Positions 1 through 10,582 are shown, numbered from the stretch's first letter. The stretch: DNA of 64,000 bases from Ureibacillus sp. FSL W7-1570 (GCF_038593265.1 NZ_CP151979.1:1116001-1180000), one strand, 5' to 3'. Translations and numbers: made by a program. The notes: generated from the letters alone by a model not told the origin.

Positions 1-1342
1 GTTGATTTTGAATATCTTGAACAGGTTCCTTTTCTGCGGCTGCCTTCAATTGTTGATTGCGAACTTCTTCTTGAACAAGTTCTTCGATTCCAAAAATTTG
101 TTGATACAATTGAAGATTTTGGTTTGCTTTTGGCGAGTTGGCAATTTCCTTCGCCTGAAGGATTGGTTCCTTTAACAATTGATTGATGATGGATTTCGTA
201 TGCTTATTTAAAATTTTACGTTCCCGTTCTGTTAAATTTGGCATTTTATTTTCGATGCTTTTCATCGTTTCTTGCTGGATCATATCCGCTTTTTTGCGCA
301 ATGCCGCGATAATCGGCACTACACCCAGCGTTGCGATCCAGTCTTTAAATTCGTCAATCTCCTGTTCAATCATTCTTTCGATTTGTTGGGCGGCTTGTTT
401 TCGTTCTGCCAGGTTTGCTTCCACAATTCCCTGCAAGTCATCGATATCGTATAAGAACACATTTGGCAAATCGCCGACTTTCGGATCGATATCCCTTGGA
501 ACAGCGATATCAACCAAAAATAACGGTTTCCCTTTACGCAAAGACTCCACAAATTGCATCAATTCATAGTCGATGACATATTGCGGCGAACCTGTTGAAC
601 TGATTAAAATGTCCGTATCCAGTAAAGTGCATTGCAATTCCTTGATCGATTTTGCTTGTCCATGGAATTTTTCCGCTAGCGACACCGCTTTTTCAAAGGT
701 GCGATTCAATACCGTTACTTTACCTACACCGTTCCCATAAAGATTTTCCATTGCCAGCTCGCCCATTTTACCGGCACCTAAAATCGTTACGTGCTTATGT
801 TTCAATGAACCAAAGATTTTCTTGGCAAGTTCGACAGCAGCATATGAAACAGAAACGGCATTTTCGTTGATTGTCGTTTCTTTATGCGCTTTTTTCGCAA
901 AGGTGATGGCTTGTTTGAACAATCGGTTAAAAATCGTTCCCGTTGCACCGATTTCTTGCGCCTCAAGAAAACTTTTCTTCACTTGTCCCAAAATTTGCGT
1001 TTCGCCAAGAATCATCGAATCGATTCCTGCAGTTACGCGGAAAAGATGTTCCAAAGACTCTTCGCTTTCACGTATATATAAATATTGTTCGAACTCTTCA
1101 ATCGGGATGTTGAACCAGTTTGATAAAAAACGTTTTATATAATAACGGCCTGTATGCAACTGATCAACGACCGCATATATTTCCGTTCTGTTACAAGTTG
1201 ATACGATCACATCTTCAAGTATGCTCTTTTCTTTTTTCAACGCAGCCATCGCTTGTGCTAATTCACTTTCAATGAACGACAATTTTTCGCGAATTTCGAC
1301 TGGCGCAGTTCGATAATTCAAGCCGACAACAAGTGTGTGCAT
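1..1342 (-). CDS. hemA: Glutamyl-tRNA reductase, 3' end beyond window
   Basis: This gene makes HemA, which reduces glutamyl-tRNA to glutamate-1-semialdehyde, the first committed step of C5 tetrapyrrole synthesis in the cytosol. I translated it by hand: the ATG is at 1342-1340 and the frame runs open through position 1, giving about 447 residues against about 455 in B. subtilis, so only the extreme C-terminus is missing. The N-terminus reads [14 protein letters not shown] and the catalytic cysteine is C50 in STCNRTE. A Rossmann motif (GAGKMG) follows near residue 190 and a helical dimerisation domain ends the protein. It lies downstream of ysxC in the same direction but is separated by a terminator, so it probably has its own promoter; a TTGGAT/TAGAAT pair sits about 35-60 bases upstream of the start. 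Confidence 0.95.
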   Translation of the reverse strand, partial: MHTLVVGLNYRTAPVEIREKLSFIESELAQAMAALKKEKSILEDVIVSTCNRTEIYAVVDQLHTGRYYIKRFLSNWFNIPIEEFEQYLYIRESEESLEHLFRVTAGIDSMILGETQILGQVKKSFLEAQEIGATGTIFNRLFKQAITFAKKAHKETTINENAVSVSYAAVELAKKIFGSLKHKHVTILGAGKMGELAMENLYGNGVGKVTVLNRTFEKAVSLAEKFHGQAKSIKELQCTLLDTDILISSTGSPQYVIDYELMQFVESLRKGKPLFLVDIAVPRDIDPKVGDLPNVFLYDIDDLQGIVEANLAERKQAAQQIERMIEQEIDEFKDWIATLGVVPIIAALRKKADMIQQETMKSIENKMPNLTERERKILNKHTKSIINQLLKEPILQAKEIANSPKANQNLQLYQQIFGIEELVQEEVRNQQLKAAAEKEPVQDIQNQ

Positions 1343-1445
1343 GAACTTAACACCTCTCACGAACTATTTCATAACTTTAATTCTATCACAAAGAAAGCGC
1401 TATCCAAACGCAAATTGTGAAAAAGTTATGAAAAATATTTTTAAT

Positions 1446-1460
1446 TTAAAATTATTCTAA
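1446..1460 (-). promoter_or_regulatory. Per-box-like operator upstream of hemA
   Basis: On the minus strand this reads TTAGAATAATTTTAA, matching the PerR consensus TTATAATnATTATAA at 12 of 14 defined positions, about 105 bases upstream of the hemA start. In B. subtilis the hemA operon is a known PerR target. The match is visible; regulation is inferred, and A/T-rich background makes a chance match possible. Confidence 0.5.
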
Positions 1461-1554
1461 TGTAAGAATAACAAAATTCAGGCCCATTTTCAATGATAAT
1501 AAACTTCAGGGTTAGTATTCATCAAATTTCGACAATTTACACTTTTGAATACAT

Positions 1555-1599
1555 AAATAAAGAGCAATTTGGAAAATATAACGTTTTCCAACTTGCTCT
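1555..1599 (-). terminator. Rho-independent terminator after ysxC
   Basis: A perfect arm AGAGCAA/TTGCTCT with an inner TTGGAAAA/TTTTCCAA stem is followed on the minus strand by TTTATT. It separates the lonA-ysxC transcription unit from hemA. Confidence 0.85.
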
Positions 1600-1619
1600 G
1601 TTGTGAACTATGTATGGAA

Positions 1620-2201
1620 TCACATGAACTTTTGAATTACAGCCCATGTTTCTTCCACTCCTACCCCAGTTTCCGCTGAGAACAGGATGAGAGGTTCTTC
1701 TTTATCCATTTCCAGCGTCTCTCTAACAACTTTTTTATGTTTATCCCACTTGCCTTTTGGAATTTTATCCGCTTTTGTTGCAACGACGATGGTTGGAATA
1801 TTGTAGTACTTTAAAAAGTCATACATCATGCGGTCGTCTCCGGTAGGCGGATGCCGCAAATCCACAATCAATACGACCGCTTTCAAAACGCTGCGGCCGG
1901 TCAAATATCGTTCGATCATTTTGCCCCAGGCCTCGCGCTCTTTTTTGGAAACTTTGGCGTAGCCGTAGCCTGGAACATCCACGAAAAACAGCTCATTGTT
2001 GATTTTATAAAAGTTCAGTGTTTGTGTTTTCCCAGGCTTTGATGACGTACGGGCCAAAGATTTTCGGTTGAGCATTTTGTTGATGAAAGATGATTTCCCT
2101 ACATTTGATCGGCCGGCCAAAGCAAACTCGGGGAGACCATCATCAGGGTACTGCTCCGGCTTTACGGCACTGATCACCATTTCCACTTGACTGATTTTCA
2201 T
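1620..2201 (-). CDS. ysxC: Ribosome biogenesis GTPase YsxC/EngB
   Basis: The product is an essential GTP-binding protein of the EngB family that acts in late assembly of the 50S subunit. The 193 residues carry the G1 motif GRSNVGKS near residue 30, the G3 motif DVPG near 75, and the G4 motif TKAD near 142; the length matches the family. The ATG abuts the lonA stop codon with no intervening base, and its ribosome-binding site GGAGGG lies inside the last lonA codons, so translation is probably coupled. lonA-ysxC adjacency is the B. subtilis arrangement. No unusual residues were noticed. Confidence 0.96.
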   Translation of the reverse strand: MKISQVEMVISAVKPEQYPDDGLPEFALAGRSNVGKSSFINKMLNRKSLARTSSKPGKTQTLNFYKINNELFFVDVPGYGYAKVSKKEREAWGKMIERYLTGRSVLKAVVLIVDLRHPPTGDDRMMYDFLKYYNIPTIVVATKADKIPKGKWDKHKKVVRETLEMDKEEPLILFSAETGVGVEETWAVIQKFM

Positions 2202-4520
2202 TTAAAACCCTCCAACAAGGGCGATATTCAACACTTCTTCCGCTGTTTTAACAGGTTTAAAGGTCAACTCTCCGCGAACCGTTTCAGGAATATCATCAAT
2301 ATCCCGCTCATTGTCCTGAGGAATGATGATAGTTTTTAGTCCCGCACGGTGAGCACCCAAGGATTTTTCCTTTAACCCCCCAATCGGGAGAACTCGCCCT
2401 CTCAATGTTATTTCTCCGGTCATGCCGACTTCTTTTCTGATCGGTTTATTGGAAATGGCAGACACAAGAGCCGTGGCAATGGTAATCCCCGCGGATGGTC
2501 CATCTTTTGGTACCGCCCCTTCAGGCACGTGGATATGAATATCGTGCTGTTCAAAATAATCCGCATCCAAGTTGAGTCGATCGGATAAGGAACGGACATA
2601 TGAAAGTGCCGTTTGGGCAGATTCTTTCATTACATCTCCCAATTTACCTGTAAGTAAAAGTTTTCCTTTGCCCGGTGTCAACGATACTTCAATTTGAAGC
2701 GTATCGCCGCCAACGGTTGTGTATGCCAATCCGGTAGCTACACCTACTTGGTCCTCCAATTCCGCTTGGCCGTAACGATATTTATGTTTGCCGAGCATTT
2801 CAACCAAGGATTTCGAATTGACAGTCACCCTTTTGCGTTCGCCGGAAACAATCACTTTTGCAACTTTGCGGCAAACGGCTGCTATTTGGCGTTGAAGGCC
2901 GCGTACCCCCGCTTCCCGAGTGTAGTAGCGGATCAAATCAACGATGGCTTCTTCTTTAAATACAATTTGAGATTTTTTCAAGCCGTTTTCTTCCAACTGT
3001 TTTGGAATGAGATGATTTTTTGCAATATTCAATTTTTCCATTTCCGTATATCCGGCAATGGAGATCACTTCCATCCGGTCCAACAACGGTCCCGGGATCG
3101 TGCTCAAATCATTGGCTGTGGCAATAAACATAACTTGTGACAAATCATACGGCTCTTCGATGTAATGATCGCTGAACGTATGGTTTTGTTCAGGGTCCAA
3201 TACTTCAAGCATCGCCGCAGAAGGATCCCCTTTGAAGTCATTGGACATTTTATCGATTTCATCCAATAAAAATACCGGATTGATTGTGCCAGCTTTTTTC
3301 ATGCCTTGGATGATCCGTCCCGGCATCGCCCCTACATATGTGCGCCGATGTCCGCGAATTTCCGACTCGTCTCGGACGCCCCCAAGGGAAACCCGGACAA
3401 ATTTGCGGTTAAGGCTTTCCGCAATGGATCGGGCAAGGGATGTTTTCCCTACCCCAGGAGGGCCGACCAAGCAAAGGATCGGGCCACGAATGGAATTTTT
3501 CAATTGACGGACGGATAAGTATTCCAAAATGCGCTCTTTTACCTTTTCCAGTCCATCATGATCGCGGTTCAGAATTTCCTCGGCCAGTTTAATATCGAGC
3601 CGGTCTTCCGTTTTTTCTTTCCATGGAATTGTGACAAGCCACTCGATATAGTTTCTGATCACGCCGCTCTCTGCGCTGGCTGCAGGCAATTTTTCATAGC
3701 GGTCAAGTTCTTTCAGTGCCGCCTTTTGCGTGGATTCAGGCATTCCGGCCTCTTCAATCCGTTTTTTGAGATCCGCAATTTCGCCGGTCTTTCCTTCCCG
3801 GTCTCCAAGTTCCGCCTGAATCGCTTTCATCTGCTCACGCAAATAATATTCCTTTTGCGTACGTTCCATCGCCTGTTTTACTTTTGAATTGATTTTCTTT
3901 TCTAAATCCAATACTTCCTGTTCATCATGCAACCGGATCATTAGATGATCCAACCGCTTTTTGACATTGAACATGCTCAATACTTCTTGTTTTTCCGCAA
4001 TTTTGAACGGCAGATGGGAAGCGATAATATCGGCAAGTCTTCCCGGCTCTTCGATGTCCATGACGGCTTGGATTGTTTCCGCCGTAATTTTATTGGAAGC
4101 TTTCGCATACTTTTCAAAGTAATTCATCACCGTGCGCATTAAAGCTTCCGTTTCAACGTCTTTTTCTTTTGAATCTTCGTGCAATTCAATATCCACCGTC
4201 GTGAAGTCGTCATTTTCTTGATAATTGATGATTTTTCCGCGGCATATTCCTTCCACCAAAATGCGCAAAGTACCGTTTGGCAACTTCAACATTTGTTTGA
4301 CGGAGACATAAGTCCCAACCATATATAAATCTTCTTTTTCAGGCAGTTCCACCCGCAAATCCTTTTGGGCGGTTAAAAAAATCCGGCTGTCATTCATCAT
4401 TGCATGTTCTAAAGCTGCGACGGAACGTTTTCTTCCAACATCAATATGTAATACCGTTGTAGGAAAAACGAGCAGTCCACGCAAAGGAAGCAGCGGAACA
4501 TTTTTCTTTATTTCAGTCAT
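2202..4520 (-). CDS. lonA: ATP-dependent protease LonA
   Basis: LonA is a cytosolic AAA+ serine protease that degrades damaged and regulatory proteins. The 772-residue protein has an N-terminal substrate-binding LAN domain (about 1-200), a coiled-coil linker, a Walker A motif GPPGVGKTS near residue 355 with a DEID Walker B near 420, and a C-terminal protease domain with the catalytic serine in PKDGPSAG near 675 and the partner lysine near 717. The ATG is preceded by GGAGGTGAGG. It is co-directional with clpX but separated by a terminator and a 330-base gap. B. subtilis has lonB at this place; here no lonB coding sequence is present. Confidence 0.97.
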   Translation of the reverse strand: MTEIKKNVPLLPLRGLLVFPTTVLHIDVGRKRSVAALEHAMMNDSRIFLTAQKDLRVELPEKEDLYMVGTYVSVKQMLKLPNGTLRILVEGICRGKIINYQENDDFTTVDIELHEDSKEKDVETEALMRTVMNYFEKYAKASNKITAETIQAVMDIEEPGRLADIIASHLPFKIAEKQEVLSMFNVKKRLDHLMIRLHDEQEVLDLEKKINSKVKQAMERTQKEYYLREQMKAIQAELGDREGKTGEIADLKKRIEEAGMPESTQKAALKELDRYEKLPAASAESGVIRNYIEWLVTIPWKEKTEDRLDIKLAEEILNRDHDGLEKVKERILEYLSVRQLKNSIRGPILCLVGPPGVGKTSLARSIAESLNRKFVRVSLGGVRDESEIRGHRRTYVGAMPGRIIQGMKKAGTINPVFLLDEIDKMSNDFKGDPSAAMLEVLDPEQNHTFSDHYIEEPYDLSQVMFIATANDLSTIPGPLLDRMEVISIAGYTEMEKLNIAKNHLIPKQLEENGLKKSQIVFKEEAIVDLIRYYTREAGVRGLQRQIAAVCRKVAKVIVSGERKRVTVNSKSLVEMLGKHKYRYGQAELEDQVGVATGLAYTTVGGDTLQIEVSLTPGKGKLLLTGKLGDVMKESAQTALSYVRSLSDRLNLDADYFEQHDIHIHVPEGAVPKDGPSAGITIATALVSAISNKPIRKEVGMTGEITLRGRVLPIGGLKEKSLGAHRAGLKTIIIPQDNERDIDDIPETVRGELTFKPVKTAEEVLNIALVGGF

Positions 4521-4850
4521 GCGGGATCCTCACCTCCATTTTGATACTAAGAATGCACCCGCCTTTGCACATTTAGTATGTGAAAAAATAAGGAGTTTTC
4601 ACTTGGATTTACATAGCAATTTCAAATAAGGTCGATTTCATAACAGCATTTACTATTGTCTTTTTCACTAATTATTATTCCTATAAAAGGATTATTGCCA
4701 ATGCTTTTCAGAAATATTTTTACACGGAAGAACAATTGTAAAAAAATGTAATCTGTATTTTCGTTATAAAGAGCTGACTAACGAGAAATGCATAAGCAAA
4801 TTCGCAGTCAGCTCTTTATGGATTCCTTATTTCAGTTCCTTGCTTCCAAG
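4521..4850. other. Intergenic gap clpX-lonA without lonB
   Basis: This 330-base stretch carries the clpX terminator at its clpX side and the lonA upstream region at the other. I see no open reading frame resembling LonB in either strand. The lonA promoter must lie here; no CIRCE or CtsR-type repeat was recognised, and no sigma-A pair is good enough to name. Confidence 0.6.
4768..4817 (-). terminator. Terminator-like hairpin after clpX
   Basis: Perfect 12-bp arms AAAGAGCTGACT and AGTCAGCTCTTT enclose a 26-base loop, followed on the minus strand by TATAACG. The U-tract comes mainly from the stem end (CTCTTT), so efficiency is uncertain. Confidence 0.7.
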
Positions 4851-6125
4851 TTATGCGGAAGTTTTTTTATTGTCCTTCAAATCCTTCAATTCTGTTCCAT
4901 CTTTTAAAATTAATTTTGGCTGTGCTTTATCTGTAATCGTTTCTTTTGTGATAATGCATTTTGCAATATCTTCACGGGATGGCAATTCGTACATCATATC
5001 AAGCATGACATTTTCAATGATGGAACGGAGTCCGCGGGCGCCTGTTTTGCGTTCAATGGCTTCTTTCGCGATCGCCCGAAGCGCTTCTTCTTCAAATTCC
5101 AATTCCACATTATCCAATTCAAGCATTTTTTGATATTGTTTCACCAATGCATTTTTCGGTTCATTTAAAATGCGGACTAAAGCATCCTCATTCAATTGCT
5201 CCAGTGTCGCAATGACAGGCAAACGGCCAATAAACTCCGGAATTAACCCGAATTTCAATAAATCTTCCGGAATTAATTGTGAAAGCAGAGAATCGCTTTC
5301 CACATTTTTATTTTTCGCATCAGAACCAAAGCCGATGACTTTTTGGCCTAAACGGCGTTTGATAATATTTTCGATTCCATCGAAGGCGCCACCAACAATA
5401 AATAAAATATTGGTTGTATCAATTTGCAAAAATTCCTGATGGGGATGTTTACGGCCGCCTTGTGGAGGGACGCTGGCCACTGTACCTTCAAGAATTTTTA
5501 ACAATGCTTGCTGTACTCCTTCACCTGATACATCACGTGTAATGGAAGGATTTTCGGATTTGCGGGCGATTTTATCAATTTCATCTATATAAATAATCCC
5601 TTTTTCGGCTCTTTCAATGTCATAATCAGCAGCTTGGATCAGTTTCAGCAAAATGTTTTCCACGTCTTCGCCAACGTAACCGGCTTCTGTCAAAGAAGTG
5701 GCATCCGCAATCGCAAAAGGCACATTTAAAATTCTCGCAAGTGTCTGAGCGAGCAATGTTTTCCCGCTACCAGTCGGCCCAATCAAAATAATATTGGATT
5801 TTGACAATTCCACATCATCTATTTTACTGTTTGAATTAATTCGTTTGTAATGGTTATATACAGCAACGGCAAGAGCTTTTTTCGCACGTTCTTGTCCAAT
5901 CACATATTCGTCCAGAATGTTTAAAATTTCTTTCGGTTTTGGAACATCCTGAAAATCGATTTCCTCTTCTGCACCTAATTCCTCAACAACGATTTCGGAA
6001 CAAAGTTCGATACATTCATCACAAATGTAAACTCCGGGTCCAGCTACCAATTTGCGCACTTGTTCCTGTGGTTTCCCACAAAAAGAACACTTTAAATTGC
6101 CTTTTTCATCATTAAATTTAAACAA
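4851..6125 (-). CDS. clpX: ATP-dependent Clp protease ATP-binding subunit ClpX
   Basis: ClpX is the AAA+ unfoldase that feeds substrates into the ClpP peptidase. The 424 residues start with a C4 zinc-binding domain (C13, C16, C35, C38), followed by Walker A GPTGSGKT near 118, Walker [10 protein letters not shown] near 180 and the IGF loop that docks on ClpP (VIGFGS, near 265). The start codon is TTG, eight bases after AGGGGTG; the encoded sequence MFKFNDEKG matches the usual ClpX N-terminus, so this rare start is well supported. It follows tig in the same direction with a terminator between them, as in other Bacillales. Confidence 0.97.
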   Translation of the reverse strand: MFKFNDEKGNLKCSFCGKPQEQVRKLVAGPGVYICDECIELCSEIVVEELGAEEEIDFQDVPKPKEILNILDEYVIGQERAKKALAVAVYNHYKRINSNSKIDDVELSKSNIILIGPTGSGKTLLAQTLARILNVPFAIADATSLTEAGYVGEDVENILLKLIQAADYDIERAEKGIIYIDEIDKIARKSENPSITRDVSGEGVQQALLKILEGTVASVPPQGGRKHPHQEFLQIDTTNILFIVGGAFDGIENIIKRRLGQKVIGFGSDAKNKNVESDSLLSQLIPEDLLKFGLIPEFIGRLPVIATLEQLNEDALVRILNEPKNALVKQYQKMLELDNVELEFEEEALRAIAKEAIERKTGARGLRSIIENVMLDMMYELPSREDIAKCIITKETITDKAQPKLILKDGTELKDLKDNKKTSA

Positions 6126-6245
6126 TTTGTTTCACCCCTATTCAAGCAACAATCATACAAGATATTAAACGCTTTAGCAAATAAGAAGTACTAGATGCTG
6201 TCGGTTTATATCTGTCAGTATGTAAAAATTTCTTGCTGGTATAAA

Positions 6246-6276
6246 ACAAGGCACGGTAGTATATGCCGTACCTTGT
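6246..6276 (-). terminator. Terminator between tig and clpX
   Basis: Arms ACAAGGCACGG and CCGTACCTTGT pair with one G-U and are followed on the minus strand by TTTTAT. clpX therefore probably has its own promoter in the gap 6126-6245. Confidence 0.8.
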
Positions 6277-6328
6277 CAGTGAAATTATTCAGTTATCCTC
6301 ACTATCCATTTTAAAGGAAAACGGAAAA

Positions 6329-7621
6329 TTATTCAGTAATTTTGGCATTCTCAACTAAAAATTCAACTGTTTTTTGTGTGCGGATATCGTTCTCTAAAAT
6401 TTCAGTTGAACCGCCTAAAGCTGTAATGATTTGTTCTTTGTCCATTTTGAATTGTTCAGCCATTTTTTCAAGTTCTTTATCGATATCTTCTTGAGTCACT
6501 TCGATGTTTTCAGCTTTAGCGATTGCTTCCAATGTTAATGAAATGCGCACGCGAGTTTCCGCATCTTCTTTGAATTGCTCATGCAAGTCTTTTTCCGTTT
6601 GGCCAGAGAATTGATAATAAAGGTCAAGGGACATGCCTTGCATTTGAAGACGTTGAGCAAACTCGTCGATCATGCGATGAATTTCATTATGGATCATTGC
6701 TTCAGGGATATCCATTTCAGCATTTTCAGCCGCTTTTTCTACCAATTCGTCGCGAAGTGTGCTTTCAGCTTCGTTTTTCTTTTGTTCAGCCAATCTTTCT
6801 TTGATTTTGTTACGCAACTCGTCAACTGATTCAACTTCCGGATCAGCTTCTTTTGCGAATTCATCATTCAACTCAGGAAGCACTTTTGTTTTTACTTCTT
6901 TCACAGTCACTTTGAAAGTTGCATCTTTACCAGCAAGTTCTTCAGCATGGTATTCTTCAGGGAAAGTCACTTGAACATCTTTTGTTTCGCCAGCTTTTAC
7001 GCCAACTAATTGATCTTCAAAACCAGGGATGAATTGGCCGGATCCGATTTCAAGAGAATAATCTTCTCCTTTTCCACCTTCAAAAGCTTCGTCGCCGATG
7101 AATCCTTCGAAGTCGATTACAGCGATATCGCCTTCAACGATTGGTTCATCCTCTTTGATTTCGAATTCAGCTTTTCTGTTCAATAAGTTTTGGATTTGTT
7201 CTTCCACTTCTTCATCCGTTACTTCTGTGCTTAATTTTTTCACTTCCAACCCTTTGTATTCTCCAAGTTTTGGTTCAGGTTTTACTGTCACTTTCGCAGT
7301 AAATGTAAAATCTTTATCTTTTTCAAAACCGTCAAGTTCACCGATTTCAGGATAATCTACTGGGAAGATGCCAGTTTCATCGACAGCTTTTGAGTATTCT
7401 TCAGGAACTAAAATTTCCAATGCATCTTGGTATAATGCTTCCACACCAAAACGTTTTTCAAAGATATTGCGTGGAACTTTTCCTTTACGGAATCCAGGCA
7501 CGTTGATTTGTTTTACGATTTTTTGGAATGCTTGATCGAGTGCTTTATTCACTTTCTCAGCAGGAACTTCAATTGTTAATACTCCAGTGTTTCCATCTTT
7601 CTTTTCCCATTTTGCAGACAT
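6329..7621 (-). CDS. tig: Trigger factor, ribosome-associated chaperone
   Basis: Trigger factor binds the 50S exit tunnel through L23 and shields nascent chains; it also has peptidyl-prolyl isomerase activity. The 430-residue protein shows the ribosome-docking signature GFRKGKVPR at residues 43-51, an FKBP-like PPIase domain around 150-245 and a long helical C-terminal arm domain, the standard layout. The ATG follows GGAGG by eight bases. It lies between ysoA and clpX, the conserved order in B. subtilis. Acidic, lysine-rich composition is typical of the family. Nothing odd was seen. Confidence 0.97.
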   Translation of the reverse strand: MSAKWEKKDGNTGVLTIEVPAEKVNKALDQAFQKIVKQINVPGFRKGKVPRNIFEKRFGVEALYQDALEILVPEEYSKAVDETGIFPVDYPEIGELDGFEKDKDFTFTAKVTVKPEPKLGEYKGLEVKKLSTEVTDEEVEEQIQNLLNRKAEFEIKEDEPIVEGDIAVIDFEGFIGDEAFEGGKGEDYSLEIGSGQFIPGFEDQLVGVKAGETKDVQVTFPEEYHAEELAGKDATFKVTVKEVKTKVLPELNDEFAKEADPEVESVDELRNKIKERLAEQKKNEAESTLRDELVEKAAENAEMDIPEAMIHNEIHRMIDEFAQRLQMQGMSLDLYYQFSGQTEKDLHEQFKEDAETRVRISLTLEAIAKAENIEVTQEDIDKELEKMAEQFKMDKEQIITALGGSTEILENDIRTQKTVEFLVENAKITE

Positions 7622-7730
7622 ATATTAATACCTCCAAAAATAAATTACAAAATTTTTAACATTTGTTTATACGACTTTGACAACCATTTTAGTATATCAT
7701 AAGTAGCCCGAGTTTCAACATTTTTCATGT

Positions 7731-8732
7731 TTATTGTAGTTCTGATAACATTTCTAATTCTTGTATGAAATGAAAAATTTCTTGATTTGCCCCTCTTTGT
7801 TGGCCAAACATTTGATGTACAAAATCAATATAACATTGCGCCACATCCTGCGGTTGAAAATCCAACCACTCAAAAGGATACGTTACTATTGAATGTTTTG
7901 CAATTAAATATTCAACCATTTCTAAAATCGAGGGTTCTTGCTGCAGTTGATCATTCACTATATTTGAAATCATTTTATATTGTGGCAACTCAGTTGGCAA
8001 CCCAATTTTCGATGGATTTACCACAATTATCCTATCAAATTTCCCGATTTTTATTTCCATGTCAACCGCCTGTTCATTCATTAATATAAGAATAAGGCTT
8101 TTCACAAAGGGATGGATGCGGTCATGCTCCACGATTCTTTTTAGCTGCGGCAGAATCGGGCGAATATTGATCAAGGCCAATTCATTCAACTTTTTCACTT
8201 GTTCGTTTGGTTCCAGCGATAAAAAAGCATCCAATTCAAACATTTCAGGCTCATACTGTTTGACCGCCGCCGGGTGGTCATCTTGCTTTTCCATTCTCTC
8301 ACTGATATTGGCATTCAATTCTTTCAATCTTTTAAACTGTTCCATTTTTTCCTGGGGTATTGCGCCTTCATCAAACAATGAGGAAATGATTCTTTCTACT
8401 TTTTTATATTCTTTTAATTGCATGCAAACCGTCAAATACAATTCCATAATTTCGAAATACATTGCCGGGCCGAGATTAAGCAGCTTTTCACAGACTTCCT
8501 TTGCCTTTTCATAGGATTTGGATTCATATAAAGAATATGCGTATATGCTCAGCAAATGCTCGTCGCCTTCAGTATATTGGAGGGCTTCTTCAAAATATCG
8601 GTTTGCCTTTTCAAACTGATTGGTTTTCATGTATTTTAACGCCTCTGAAAAGAGCCGTTCCACCGTTCCGGGGAAAACGATCACATTTTGGAAAGTCGCG
8701 TAGGAAGATTTCTTGTTTTTCACCTTTTTCAC
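7731..8732 (-). CDS. ysoA: TPR-repeat protein YsoA
   Basis: The product is a 333-residue cytosolic protein with tetratricopeptide-like helical repeats in its first 130 residues (for example VERLFSEALKYMKTNQFEKA), followed by a helical C-terminal domain without recognisable catalytic motifs. Length and position immediately upstream of tig match B. subtilis YsoA, whose role is not established; a chaperone-adapter function would be inference. The gene marks the left edge of conserved synteny: beyond it B. subtilis has leuD, whereas here a DnaA-domain-I-like gene follows. No signal peptide or membrane segment is visible. Confidence 0.85.
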   Translation of the reverse strand: MKKVKNKKSSYATFQNVIVFPGTVERLFSEALKYMKTNQFEKANRYFEEALQYTEGDEHLLSIYAYSLYESKSYEKAKEVCEKLLNLGPAMYFEIMELYLTVCMQLKEYKKVERIISSLFDEGAIPQEKMEQFKRLKELNANISERMEKQDDHPAAVKQYEPEMFELDAFLSLEPNEQVKKLNELALINIRPILPQLKRIVEHDRIHPFVKSLILILMNEQAVDMEIKIGKFDRIIVVNPSKIGLPTELPQYKMISNIVNDQLQQEPSILEMVEYLIAKHSIVTYPFEWLDFQPQDVAQCYIDFVHQMFGQQRGANQEIFHFIQELEMLSELQ

Positions 8733-8931
8733 TCCATGGATAATGCAGATATGTTTGGCTGTTCACCCATTTTCTAAGATCCCGATTCAAAAATTCCTTT
8801 TATTTATATAATCCCCATTTATGGAATAATTCAACCAAAAATCCAACAATTATTATAGTAAATTAATTCTAATTTTTTGAACCTTTTTTCTTTGGTGATG
8901 GGCTAAATTTATTTCCTTATTAGAACATATT

Positions 8932-8966
8932 GAAAGGGATGAAACATTGTCAAGTTTCACCCCTTC
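8932..8966 (-). terminator. Terminator after the DnaA-domain-I gene
   Basis: Arms GAAGGGGTGAAAC and GTTTCATCCCTTTC on the minus strand pair over 13 bases with one or two mismatches, separated by an 8-base loop. It closes the transcript of the gene at 8982-9374. Confidence 0.75.
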
Positions 8967-8981
8967 AACATTTAATAAAAG

Positions 8982-9374
8982 TTACCTGATGATTCGTTCC
9001 CCTTCCAAATACACCACTTTCTTTTCCAGTTCCCTGACCCTTTTTTGCAATCTATTAATCATTCTATTTTGTTGGAGGATGAAGGATTTGATTTCTTCGA
9101 ATGGCGCGTTTGAATTCTCATTCGGCAATTGTTCCTCACCGGCATTCTTGTTCACGATCCGGATTTGCGCTTTTTTGCCGGTCATTTCTTCCACCGTCAA
9201 TGAAATGATATTTTTATAACGATGATTCAAACCGTCTTTAGAGAACTGGTTCTCTGTAAAAATACATAGCACCTCGCCATTCCATTCCCCCTCCGTTTTG
9301 GCGAAATACAGATCGTAACTTGCTTTGGGAATTTTCCAGCGGATCCGCTCCAACACTTCCGACCAAAATTCCAT
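8982..9374 (-). CDS. Stand-alone DnaA domain I-like protein with coiled coil
   Basis: The first 75 residues align by eye along their length with domain I of Bacillus DnaA: EFWSEVLERIRWKI against the DLW...IEKKLSKPSF helix, then the ENQFSKDGLNHRY stretch against the NEFARDWLESRY helix, then VEEMTGKKAQIRIV. The DnaA AAA+ and DNA-binding domains are absent. The tail (about 95-130) is a predicted coiled coil (NRLQKRVRELEKKVVYLEGE). DnaA domain I mediates oligomerisation and binds regulators, so a function in modulating replication initiation is a reasonable inference but untested. I chose the ATG at 9374 because GAGGG lies nine bases upstream; an in-frame ATG at 9383 is directly behind the same GGG and less suitable. 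Confidence 0.75.
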   Translation of the reverse strand: MEFWSEVLERIRWKIPKASYDLYFAKTEGEWNGEVLCIFTENQFSKDGLNHRYKNIISLTVEEMTGKKAQIRIVNKNAGEEQLPNENSNAPFEEIKSFILQQNRMINRLQKRVRELEKKVVYLEGERIIR

Positions 9375-9500
9375 TGAGTCCATCCCTCTCTTTTGAAAAA
9401 AATGCGTATATCCACATTGTTACAAAATTTCATGAAATTTAATCAGTTCTCCAATATTTTGCGATACTTGATCATCTGAAAATTCCCATATGAATGCCGT

Positions 9501-9540
9501 AAAAAAAGAACGCCCATCAAACGTGATAGCGTTCTTTTTT
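9501..9540 (-). terminator. Terminator overlapping the end of the MaoC gene
   Basis: Arms AAAAAAGAACGC and GCGTTCTTTTTT form a perfect stem. The 5' arm on the minus strand is part of the last codons of the MaoC gene (KKER), so coding and termination signals overlap. Confidence 0.85.
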
Positions 9541-9963
9541 ATTGATCAAAAACTTGTATTCAGCAGTAACGACCGTTTCGCCCGTCTGTTTGATGATTTC
9601 CTGCTGGAACGTGACTACGCCCGTACCGTTCCCCTTATCTTTCAAGTCCGTCACTTTCAATTCCAGATGGATCGTGTCTCCTATAAAGGTCGGTTTTAAA
9701 AATCTCAGCTTTTCGATTCCATAAAAGGCGACGACCGCTTTCGGGCTCATTTCCAAAAGGCCAGTCCCAATCGACAGCACAAGCAGCCCATGGGCGATCC
9801 GCTGTTTGAAAATCGTATTTTTGGCATATTCCGAATCTGTATGTAACGGAAAAAAATCTCCGCTGACTCCGGAGAAATTCACAATATCGCTCTCCGTGAT
9901 TGTACGGCCGCGCGATGTCCACGTTTCCCCCACTTCAAACTGTTCAAACGGCTTGTTCAGCAT
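9517..9963 (-). CDS. MaoC-family dehydratase (enoyl-CoA hydratase-like)
   Basis: This 148-residue single hotdog-fold protein belongs to the MaoC/PhaJ group, which hydrates (R)-specific enoyl-CoA thioesters. The hydratase motif is visible as an aspartate in SGDFFPLHTD (residues 34-43) with the histidine of PLH as the catalytic partner, followed by AHGLL near 59. The ATG has AGGGGAG upstream. It stands alone between the DnaA-domain-I gene and uspA. Substrate cannot be told from sequence; links to fatty-acid or aromatic CoA-ester metabolism elsewhere in the window are speculation. Confidence 0.85.
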   Translation of the reverse strand: MLNKPFEQFEVGETWTSRGRTITESDIVNFSGVSGDFFPLHTDSEYAKNTIFKQRIAHGLLVLSIGTGLLEMSPKAVVAFYGIEKLRFLKPTFIGDTIHLELKVTDLKDKGNGTGVVTFQQEIIKQTGETVVTAEYKFLINKKERYHV

Positions 9964-10066
9964 TATTTCTCCCCTTTTTACGCAATCAAACCAATATAAT
10001 TATATATATGCCTGATTCATTCCGGATATGAAAGGATTTTCGAAAATTCCTCCATTTTTCCCGCCG

Positions 10067-10483
10067 TTAACGAACCACAAATACATCGCATTTTGAATGT
10101 CGGACGATGCGCTCAGCCACTGAACCAAGCATCCATTTTTCGATTTTATTCAGCCCTGTGGCGCCGCAGACCATCAAATCCACATCAAGATTTGTTAAAA
10201 TCGTTTTTGCCGCCCCTTCTTCCACCAATGTTTCCACTTTTTCAAGCCCTTCTTTTTCCGCTTTTTCTTTCCATTTTTCCAGTTCTGCCTTAGCCTTTTC
10301 TTTCATTTCGGCAGCATATTTTAAATCATAAGCTGCAACGGAACCAAAGGATTTTGTATCTACAACATGGACAATCAATAAAGTGGATTGAAATTTCTTG
10401 GCCAACTCAACCGCTTTTTTCAGCGCTTTTTTTGAGCCTTCCGAAAAGTCCACTGCTACAGCAATTTTTTTATAAATTCCCAC
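10067..10483 (-). CDS. Universal stress protein, UspA family
   Basis: The 138-residue protein has the UspA fold with the ATP-binding signature G-2x-G-9x-G-S visible as GATG, nine residues, then GS, near residues 107-121, and the N-terminal strand IAVAVDFSEGS whose aspartate contacts adenine. ATP-binding Usp proteins help cells survive stress and starvation, by mechanisms not fixed for most members. The start codon is GTG, seven bases after AAGGAGTG; the ATGs further in lack a ribosome-binding site. It is monocistronic as far as can be seen. Confidence 0.9.
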   Translation of the reverse strand: MGIYKKIAVAVDFSEGSKKALKKAVELAKKFQSTLLIVHVVDTKSFGSVAAYDLKYAAEMKEKAKAELEKWKEKAEKEGLEKVETLVEEGAAKTILTNLDVDLMVCGATGLNKIEKWMLGSVAERIVRHSKCDVFVVR

Positions 10484-10582
10484 GTTTATTCACTCCTTCG
10501 CTTAAACCCATTTTATCAAAAAACTGCCATCGATTATAGAGATTTCATCTATTTTCCGCATCCCCCATATTTGCTGGCCAAC

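Noticed and set aside
1385-1400. cre site near hemA (AGAAAGCGCTATCC)
   Set aside because: It resembles a CcpA operator at only about 11 of 14 positions and lies within a likely promoter spacer; too weak to list as a feature.
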